A DNA stretch of 64,000 nt from Piliocolobus tephrosceles (Eukaryota > Chordata > Mammalia > Primates > Cercopithecidae). Location: contig NC_045444.1 of NCBI RefSeq assembly GCF_002776525.5, forward strand, positions 25,273,329 to 25,337,328, in the 5' to 3' direction. Shown piece after piece: positions 55,875-64,000 of the stretch. The first letter of the stretch is position 1. Every line of letters begins with the position of its first letter. Below the pieces are notes generated by a model that saw only the letters and a list, made by a program, of their open reading frames with translations, did not search any database and was not told the origin of the DNA. A program made the position numbers and the translations under genes.

Positions 55875-58240
55875 TGTTACTATTCTTTTGAATAAACTTT
55901 CTACCCCTATCTTTTTCTCTACTCCCTCTTCAAGGTCAATAACTCTTGAACTTACCCTTTTGAAGCTATTTTCTAGATGCTATAGGTGTACTTCATTCTT
56001 TTTTTTTTTTTCTTGTATGTCCTCTGACCGTGTATTTTCAAATAGCCTGTTTTCAGGCCCACTAATTCTTTCTTCTGCTTGAATGATTCTGCTATTACAG
56101 GATTTCAATGAATTCTTCAGTATACCAATTGCATTTTGCTCCAGAATTCCTGCTTAATTCTTTTAAATTATTTTAATCTCTTTGTTATGTTTATTTGATA
56201 GAATTTTAAATTCCTTCTCTGTATTCTCTTAAATTTCTTTATGTTTCCTCAACAAAGCTAGTTTGAATTCTCTGTCTGAAAGTTCACATATCTCTATTTC
56301 TCCAGGATTGGTCCCCGGTGCCTTACTTAATTCATTTGGTTGAGGTAACATTTCCCAGATAGTGTTGATGCTAGTAGATGTTCTTTGGTGTCTGGGCATT
56401 AAAGAATTTGGTATTTATTGTAATCTTCATTGTCTAGACTTATTTGTAGCTGTTCTTCTTGGGAAGGCTTTCCAGATATTTGAAAGGATATGGTTGTTGT
56501 GATCTAAGCTGCTTCTGCTTTATGGGCCACCCCAAGCTCAGTAATACTGTGCTTCTTGTAGACTGGTAGAGGTATTGCCTTGATGATCTAGGACAAGATC
56601 CAGGAGAATCATCTGTCTTACCAGGCAGAGACTCTTGTTTTCTTCTCTTACTTTCCTCCAAGCATGCAGAGTCTCTTTCTTTCTCTCTCCATCTCTGTTC
56701 TGAGCCATCTAAATCTAGGGGTGGAGTGATACAAGCACACCTATGGCCACCACCACTATGACTGTGCTGAGTCTCTCACAGTGCCACTCTCTGGCTAATG
56801 CCTATGTTTGCTCAAGGCCCTAGGGCTCTACAATCAGCAGATGGCAAAGCCAGCTAGGCCTTTGTCCTTCCATTCAGGGAAATGAGATCCCCCAAGCCCT
56901 GGGTGAGTTCAGAAGTGTGTCTGGGAGTCAGGGACTGCAGTCAAAAACCTCAGAAGTCTAGCTGGTATTTTATTATATTGTGGCCAAACCAGCACTCAAA
57001 CCACAAAACTCAGTTCTTCCCACTCTTTCTTCTTTTTCCAAAGGAAAAGAGTGACCAATCTCACCACATAACCAATGCCAGCCCTAGCCATGAGGAGTAC
57101 TGTCAGACTACCACCAACGTTCCCTTAAGGTCTAAGGACTTTTAAGTCAGCTTATGGTGAATGCTGCCTGGTCTGGGACTCACCCTTCAGGGCAATGGGC
57201 ACCTCTCTGGTCCAGGGTAGTTCTATAAATGCTGTCCAAGAGTCAATTCCTGAAATTAGGGACCCCATGAGCCCACCTGGTGCTCCATTCCCCTTGTGGT
57301 GGTGTTGGTACCTGAAGCCAGCAAGTCTCAGAGGCTCACCAGGGCCCTCAACGTAGTACCTGGTTACTGCCATGGTTATTCAGGGCCCAAGGGCTCTTCA
57401 GTAAGCAGGTGATAAATGCTGCCAGGAATACATTCTTTCCTTTAAGGCAGTGGGTCCCCTTGTAGCTCAGTATACATCTAGAAATGTCTGGGAGCTAGGG
57501 CTTAGAAGGGGTAGCCTCATGACTATCCTGCTGTGGCTAAGCTTGTATCCAAGATAAAAGGCAAAGTCCTTCTGATTCTCCCTCTCTTCTCCTCAAATGG
57601 AAGGAAGGGGCCTCTTGTGGAGTCATAAGCTGTGCATCCTGGGGTAAGAGAAGAGGTGATGTCAGCACTCCCTTGATTGCCCCAGCTGGTGTCTCACTGT
57701 ATCATGGGCCCCCACAATAGTCTACTATCTCTGGGCCTAGTACTGTCCTAGGACTCACCTAAGAGTGGCAGTTCTTATGGCCTAAACTGTCTTTCAAGTT
57801 TACTTAGATATCAAGAGCACTTTGACTCTCAATGATGAGGTTTGTGGACACTCAAGTTCTGACTAGAGTTAATTTAAATGATCCTTCTGTGGGCAGGCAT
57901 CAGCTGAGCTTGGTCTGGTTTTGCTTTCTGCTCTAACAGAATAGACTGAGTTCAATGCCTTATTATTGCTGTGTTCTCCTTTCCCCAGTGCCCACAGACT
58001 TTCTCTGAGCCATACCATGTCTGCTGATGGTAGGGGAGGGGTGGTGTTGGTGATTCAGGAGAGTTTTTTCTTTTTGGTGCCTCTTTCAGCAATATGAAGT
58101 TAAAAACAGGTACTGTCAGCACTTGTCTGATTTTTGTGTGTTATTAATGTGTTTTCTCTGTGGAGATGTTGTTAACTTGGTGTCTTTTTGGGGAGGACAA
58201 TCAGTGGAGCTTTTTATTCTGCCATCTTGCTTGGTACTAT

Positions 58241-59369
58241 TGTCTACTGTTTTTATTTCTAATGAGAGCAATCCTTGGCAGTCTACCCTTTGCAGGAGTA
58301 GGGTACTAAAAAGTTTCTTGCAAACTCTGAGCACATAGATAGATCTTACCATATTTAAGTTTTAGCACATGACAACCACTTGGACCATTATATGGTACCT
58401 CAGCGTTAAATTTAGGTTTTGGGTTGGTTAGATTTCTTGAATTCTCTGCAGGTAGTTATAAAATTCTGCATCATTCTGGGAACCGGAGTCAAGGAAGAGA
58501 ACTTGAACTGCCAATGTTCAAGTCAGAATATATCAATTCCCTACTGCTGGTATGGTACTCATGTATATAATTGAGCTATTTGTCCTCTTATCAAATCTCT
58601 TCTCTTTTATTCTCTCCATAGCATAAATCTGTCATCTGCCAGAGGTCATTTATAGAGTAAATGGAACACCTTTTAGTGTATTCTCCATGTTTTAGCCATT
58701 TCCTTCATTCCAAAGGTAACTAGTTTTACCAATTCTTGAGCATTTTGAAGACTTTATGATATTTCTCAGCTTTCTCAACTACTGATTTAGGATTAGACTT
58801 CCCTGAGTCTGCTAAGAGATTATTCCTCCACCCTTTTTCCAGTTTCAAAATTTTCTTATTACTGCTTCCTTTCCTGTTATTCTTCCCCTTATGGATTTAT
58901 ATATTTTTAAATAATTTTTTTATAGTTGCTGTAGTGAGATTTAGGATTGGAGCAAAACTACTTATATACATTTGGTCCCTTACCTTAACCTTGATGTTTC
59001 CCATCCCATTGATATTGAATTAAATAGTTGTCTCTATATAAGGAGAAGAAATGTATTGAAGTGTTTACATACACACACACACACACACACACATAAACAT
59101 CCTAGTTGGCTGAATTGATTATACAAGGTTAAATAACTCATTTGATACTTCCTTTTAATTAGACACATATTTACTTTGCTAGGGGAGTATTTAGGCCTAG
59201 ACAAAATATTGGAGTTTCTCATATTGCTAGTTGCTTTTTCCATCCTCTAAGTTTTTTCCTAAAGAGAATCAATTGATATGATTCAGAATAAAAATAATCC
59301 ACAGGAAATCTCATTAGACACCTTCTTTGTGAATTATTGGGTCCTGCTTTTAAGATCTATAATACAACT
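58241..59369. other. Unassigned; (CA)n microsatellite at 59070-59092
   Basis: Unrecognised AT-rich sequence. A pure CA run of about eleven units lies at 59070-59092. No gene. Confidence 0.5.
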
Positions 59370-61160
59370 TGTTGGCATTTTGATTAAATGTATTACATGT
59401 ATATATTGATACAGTTTTAGGAAATGTTATATTTATATAGTGAATCTTCCTCTCAATTGACATTTATCCAAATATTTAGGTCTTTTTAAAACCTCAACAT
59501 TTTCTAAATGTCTTCCTAAGAATATTTTTTAAAAATTTATTCCTAAGATTTGGTGCCATTTCCAGTCATATTTTTGTTTCTAAATTAATTATTAAATATT
59601 TCTTTTGAGTATATAGGCAAACAATTGCTTTACATGTTGTTCATTTTAAGTTTTATCTTACAGCTTTGCCAGCAAAGCTTTTATTAGTTATGATGATCAC
59701 TCTTCTTGAATTTTCTAAGCAGATAATCATATTATTATAAATGAAGAGAAATATTTTTGTTCCTTTTTAATCATTCTAGGGGTTATTTTTAAGTGAAATT
59801 TTATAAATGATTTTAAGTGGAATTCTAATATTTTATCATTACATATGATGTTTATTGCAAGTTTTAGGTTAAGGAAGTTTCCTTCCAATCCTGAGTTGCT
59901 AAGAGTTTTCATTAATACCTGCTGAGTTATATTAATGTTTGTACCTTTGAGATGCTAATTTTGAAATTTAATATGTTTATGAGGAAAATGTAAGATGAAA
60001 CTAAATGTTTTATGTTAAAACATTCTTACATTCTTATAGGAACATAATTTGATTATAGAGTTTATGTATATCACTGAATTTGCTTCTCTATTATTTTGTT
60101 TGATGCTCTTTTATTTAGATTTATAAGATGTGACTATATTTGCCCTTCTTTATAAGCTATTTGATATTAATATTAGATTATACTTAATCTGTGAAATGAA
60201 TAAGGAATAATTTCCTCAATTTCTATTCTCTGAAACAGCTTAAATAAAATTGGATAATCTTGCTCTTCCACTTTTTGTAGAATTTAAATCTTTCTTTGGC
60301 CTTTACATGCCCTTTGTGCCTATTGTATATCTGTTAATAACTTATTTAACTCATTAAGTTGTTTTAGAGCTAGTCGGCCTTTTAATTTCTTCTTGAATCA
60401 GTTATTTTCACCTAAAAGTATTGCTATGAAGATTATTATAATATTCATGTTAATTGTTTAATCTCTGCTCTAACTATATATAAGTATGCAATTTTTTTCA
60501 TTGCTAATATTGGTCTTAACATTTTTAATGCACAGTATTTTACTTACCTTATTTTTAGACTCAGACTGTCTGAGTCTTTTTTAGACTCAGACTGCTTCTA
60601 TATTTAATGCATCTTTAAATTCATCTGTATGTTTAACAATTTATTTGCTTACTATTTCCCTCCCAGTATCTTATTTTTTCTGACTTCCAATTTATTTCTT
60701 TTAGAAGTTATTTCTTTGAGAAACTTTTGGAGAAGGTACTTACTTACTGGTGTTGGAAAATCATTTATTCCACTGTAAATCTTAAATGATTGTTTACTGG
60801 GGTATGGAATTCTGTATTACTAGTTACTTTTTCTCAGCATGTTAATACATTATTTCACTATCTTTTACGTGCTTAATAAGTCTATTGTAGTCTAATTCTC
60901 TTCCTATTTAGGTAATTTGTCATCTCTTCCTTTTGGCTTCTAAGCACTTCCTTCTGTAGTATCTGGATTTACTTCTGTATTTGCTTAGAGGCAGATTTAC
61001 TATATTCAAATTATTTGGTATTAATTATGATTTTCAAATCCATTAATTTTTCTATTTTTTCTATTCTTGGAAATACACTCTTTTCGTTCATTCTATTCAC
61101 TACTTTGGCAACTCCTAATAGACATATGATGGAAATATGTATTCTACTTCTGGTTTCTTA
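59370..61160 (-). mobile_element. Very old L1 ORF2 remnant, minus strand
   Basis: Weak but ordered antisense ORF2 landmarks: 'aatcttcctctcaattgaca', 'tatttaggtctttttaaaac', an RT-active-site-like 'agcagataatcatattatt' (about 59717-59736), then 'gaagtttccttccaatcctg' followed by 'gctaagagttttcatta'. Strongly diverged, numerous indels; L1MC/L1ME or HAL1 age. No ORF. Confidence 0.6.
60557..60594. repeat. Perfect hairpin with T6 and partial direct repeat
   Basis: Arms AGACTCAGAC (60557-60566) and its exact complement (60568-60577) flank a single T. A run of T follows (60577-60582), then AGACTCAGACTG again (60583-60594). Probably a local replication-slippage product inside the old L1. Confidence 0.85.
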
Positions 61161-61190
61161 AACAGTCTTCATATAAATGAACACAGTTTC

Positions 61191-61221
61191 TGCTGCTTGC
61201 TGCTTGCTGCTTGCTGCTTGC
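61191..61221 (+). repeat. Heptamer tandem repeat (TGCTTGC)n
   Basis: About four and a half perfect TGCTTGC units, ending before 'aaaaccaaaaaac'. Confidence 0.93.
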
Positions 61222-62349
61222 AAAACCAAAAAACATGAACAAGGTTTGGTGGAAGGAAAGTGACTTTGTATTCCAAAGCTAGCAGCGGTGAAATGGTTGT
61301 TTTCTGCCTTGAAACCATTTCAAGTTTTCTGGGCAGAAAAGGGGAGTTTGGAAAGAAGGGCAGGCAGAAGGGGTGAGGTGGTGTGCTGTGAGTGACTTAC
61401 TCTGATTACATGTTTTGAGTTATTGCCCCATCTGGTGAATGGGCTGGTGCTATCTCGGGCTAGACTGAGTTGTAAATTAGCTACAGCCTTGAAGTGATCT
61501 CCTGGTTGGGGAGAATTTCATGGACACCTGGATTGTCTCAAGATTCAGTCTCTGGAACCTCTAAGCAAACATAATTGGATCAGCTAACAATGCAAAGGAG
61601 TGCCTGGTGTAAAGGAGAGTCAAAGTTATTATTTTATTATAAAGGGCTATAGAAGGAAAGAAAAAAAAATCTTAAAAATAGGGTACTCCACTACATTTAC
61701 ATTACATTTACATTTTTTATGTCTCTGTGCTAGATTCTGAATAATTTTTTTCAAAGCTATCTTTAGCTTTTCCATTGACTTCCTTCTCTGGATCTATTAT
61801 GTTGTTTTATTCTCTATTAAATTTTTAATTAATGTTTTGTTAATTCTTAGTATCCTCAAAAAAGACTTAATTTATTTATTTTATTTATTTATTTTTAATT
61901 CACTCAGGTTAAGAAAGGCAAGTTTTTTGATGGTCTATTTGTGCCAGAATAGCTATTTATTTTTATTTTTAGGCCATGTTTGCTCTGAGGACATGGTCTT
62001 TGAGAGCCTCAGCTTTGTGCATTGATTTGGAGCCCTACTCTGTCTTCCCTATACCAAAGATTTCATCTCTTATGTCCATTAAGCTCCAATTCCTATTTTT
62101 TACCCCATAGAAAATCCTCACTATCTCCCTATTATATTCCCAGTACCAGTTCACATTTATCATTGTTTCTGATTCCCTCTTTATAATTTCCCTCTCACAT
62201 TGTCCTTACTTTTGTGAAAACAAAAAGAGAATTTAAAGGGAATTTGAAAAATATTTTGTACATAATTTCTGGGTGTTGTGGTGTATGAGATTTTCATCTG
62301 ATATAGTCTTCATATTGTTATTCAAAGGAGGGCAAAAGAGGAAGATCAG
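61222..62349. other. Unassigned; LTR-like GC-richer stretch at about 61240-61600
   Basis: 61240-61600 ('gtattccaaagctagcagcg', 'ttctgggcagaaaagggg', 'tctcaagattcagtctctgg') is richer in GC and looks like an old retroviral or MaLR fragment that I cannot name. The rest is AT-rich without recognised features. Confidence 0.4.
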
Positions 62350-62790
62350 CATTTATTGATCTCTTTATATGGCCTCCTACATAGCATTGCACTGGGACTT
62401 TCACATATATCACTTCTTTTTTTTTTTTTTTTTTTTTTTGAGTTGGAGTCTCACTCTGTCTCCCAGGCTGGAGTGCAATGGTGCTATCTCAGCTCACTGG
62501 AACCTCTGCCTCCTGGGTTTAAGCAATTCTAAGCCTCAGCCTCCAGAGTAGCTGGGATTACAGGTGCGTACCACCAGGCCCAACTAACTTTTGTATTTTT
62601 AGTAGACACGGGATTTCACCATCTTGGCCAGGCTGGTCTTGAACTCCTGACCTCATGATCCACCCACCTTGGCCTCCCAAAGTGCTGGGATTGCAAGCGT
62701 GAGCCACTGCACCTGGCCCTACTTCTCTTAATCCTTACGAAAATATGAAGATTGAGGGTATTATTAGCAGTGATGGGATGAGATATGTAT
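62350..62790 (+). repeat. MIR SINE split by an Alu
   Basis: Left part has 'agcatttattgatctcttta' and 'actttcacatatatcac'; right part has 'cttaatccttacgaaaatat' and 'gagggtattatt'. Joined, they follow MIR order. Confidence 0.7.
62416..62718 (-). mobile_element. AluS, minus strand
   Basis: T25 tract (62416-62440), then reverse Alu to 'gagccactgcacctggcc'. Inserted in a MIR; a short 'acttc' repeat on both sides is the probable TSD. Confidence 0.93.
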
Positions 62791-62809
62791 TTTTAGAAAT
62801 GTCACTCTA

Positions 62810-63114
62810 GGCTGGGCGTGGTGGCTCACGCCTGTAATCCCAGTAGTTTGGGAGGCCAAGGCAGGCAGGTAACGAGGTCAGGAGATTGAGACCATCCTGG
62901 CTAACATGGTGAAACCCTATCTCTACTAAAAATACAAAAAATTGCTGGCTGCAGTGGCATGTGGCTGTAGTCCCAGCTACTCAGGAGGCTGACAGAGGAG
63001 AATCACTTGAACCCAGGAGGCAGAGGTTGCAGTGAACCAAAATCACACCACTGCACTCCAGCTTGGGTGACAGAGCGAGACTCCATCTCAAATAAAAAAA
63101 AAAAAAGAAAAAAA
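62810..63114 (+). mobile_element. AluS
   Basis: Full-length Alu. TSDs 'agaaatgtcactct' (62795-62808) and 'agaaatatcactct' (63115-63128) differ at one base. The A-tail is interrupted. Confidence 0.93.
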
Positions 63115-63225
63115 AGAAATATCACTCTGGAGGCTAATTAAGAACAATTGTGGGCACCCCCAATGTTCTTGGAAATTTAATTTCTCTGTTGGAAAGATAT
63201 ATATCTCCAATGTTATATAATATTA

Positions 63226-63305
63226 GATATATGTAATATTTCCAATATTATATAATATTGTATATATATAATATTGGATATATGTAATATTTCCAATATT
63301 ATATA
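63226..63305. repeat. AT-rich repeat, 29-bp unit repeated at 51-bp spacing
   Basis: The segment 'gatatatgtaatatttccaa' plus 'tattatata' occurs at 63226-63254 and again at 63277-63305. The units contain self-complementary 'aatatt' and 'tataatatt' cores, so the tract can fold into cruciforms. A related half-unit precedes it from 63208. Confidence 0.85.
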
Positions 63306-63428
63306 AAATTGGTTTTATTATAATTCATAACAACATGGTGAAGTAATTATTTTTCCTGGAAGAATAAGAGACAATGTCTTATTAAACTAAAAGTGTACTC
63401 TCAGATGACATATTGAAGTTTGATATCT

Positions 63429-63560
63429 GCCAGGAATGGTAGCTTATGCCCGTAACCTCAGCACTTTGGGAGGCTGAGGCAGGAGAATTGCTTGAGGCCA
63501 GGAGGTTGAGGCCAGTCTGGGCAATATCATGAGACACTTTGTCTTTAAAAGCAAAAGAAA
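63429..63560 (+). mobile_element. Free left Alu monomer (FLAM-like)
   Basis: 'gccaggaatggtagcttatg', 'tcagcactttgggaggctga', 'ggaggttgaggccagtctgg' and 'ttgtctttaaaa': one Alu-like monomer followed by an A-rich tail without a second arm. Confidence 0.85.
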
Positions 63561-64000
63561 TAAAAATTATAGATTAAAAAAAAATATGATATTAAGTTTG
63601 CTATCTGCTTTTCAGGGGCTATATTATTGAAGTAGTAAAAGAAGACTAATGATAAAGACACTTCATTTCTATTAAGGCAGTCCTGAAACCTTAATCCTAG
63701 ATTAAAGATGCCATATAGCTCTGATGGATTCTCCTAGATTGACACAGTCCTGAATCACATAAAAATCATAGTCATGGAGGTACTTGCTACTTGACTTTTA
63801 AAAATAATGTATTTCGATTTATATCCCTACATTTGTAGCACTTTGAAGGGAAAAAATAAAATCAGCAGACATCTCCTTCAGCAATTTCTCTCTCTGCTTT
63901 GATTTGTGACCACTGTGTGTGTTTCCTGCTGCTCAACTCTTCTGTTCTTTGACCCTGTCTAGATCATCTTTCTTTTGGCCAACTTTTAATGGAAGGCTTT
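63561..64000. other. Unassigned sequence
   Basis: No repeat, RNA gene or exon recognised up to the end of the window. Confidence 0.5.

Larger units (their letters stand above)
50383..58240 (-). mobile_element. Ancient L1 (L1MA-type), minus strand, near complete but internally deleted
   Basis: Read leftward on the minus strand: 5' end at 'ctgccatcttgcttgg' (about 58220-58235), a long 5'UTR (about 56350-58240), an ORF1-related region (about 55200-56350), ORF2 (about 50950-53930) and an L1MA-type 3'UTR (50383-50950). ORF2 landmarks include an FADD-type RT site at about 52370 and the SIDAEKAF-like site at about 52660. Two losses are suspected: most of the endonuclease region near 53860, and about 500 bp near 51905. 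Four Alus and a MaLR LTR are nested. Many stops; inactive. Confidence 0.85.

Noticed and set aside
61191..61221. Short heptamer array considered as a CRISPR-like or telomere-like repeat
   Set aside because: Contiguous units without spacers, wrong motif, eukaryotic context. A simple tandem repeat.

Overview
This window looks like gene-poor nuclear DNA of a primate, most likely an Old World monkey. It is AT-rich and full of Alu SINEs. Two AluY copies (7753-8057 and 51477-51788) carry the GCGAGGTG and GAGATCC(G/A)GCCACTG variants that I associate with the Cercopithecidae-specific AluYR subfamilies. Two N-runs (10 bases in an AAGG tract, 400 bases at 22844-23243) mark it as a draft assembly. I found no convincing protein-coding exon; every open frame is short and most fall inside repeats.

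Layout. 1-14 kb: mostly unassigned AT-rich sequence with a TG microsatellite, two MaLR LTRs, hAT DNA transposon remnants (MER5A, MER20 and an unnamed one), MIR and L2 fossils, an old L1 3' end and two AluY. 14-22 kb: an AAGG/purine tract, an ERV LTR broken by two Alus, L2, AluS, MER20, then about 3 kb of unassigned sequence. 22.4-30.9 kb: a decayed LTR-bracketed provirus (two related LTRs, polypurine tract before the 3' copy) interrupted by a gap, a young L1 fragment, a THE1/MST LTR, a MER1 transposon and Alus. 31-39.6 kb: MIRs, a poly(A)-tailed 5S rRNA retropseudogene fragment, an old L1 with nested MaLR LTR, FLAM and young L1 ORF2 fragment, and a dispersed direct duplication. 39.9-45.9 kb: a cluster of five ERV LTRs, three of them bounded by perfect 4-bp target-site duplications (TSDs), including a 533-bp LTR12/HERV9-type solo LTR. 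48-50 kb: two MLT1-like LTRs, one carrying an odd internal L1 segment. 50.4-58.2 kb: a largely complete but internally deleted ancient L1 (L1MA-type, minus strand) carrying four Alus and a MaLR LTR. 58-64 kb: another very old L1, MIR, Alus and AT-rich repeats.

There is no gene network to describe. The story is layered retrotransposition: MIR and L2 are split by ERV LTRs, old L1s are split by MaLR LTRs and Alus, and the youngest layer is AluYR plus two nearly identical L1 ORF2 fragments. Family names come from remembered consensus motifs and were not checked by search. Boundaries are firm only where a TSD is quoted. I did not find a novel biological system. The items most worth a second look are the 5S retropseudogene, the L1 3'UTR segment copied into an MLT1 LTR, the 37.9/39.0 kb duplication, the LTR cluster and the inconsistent structure around the 400-N gap.
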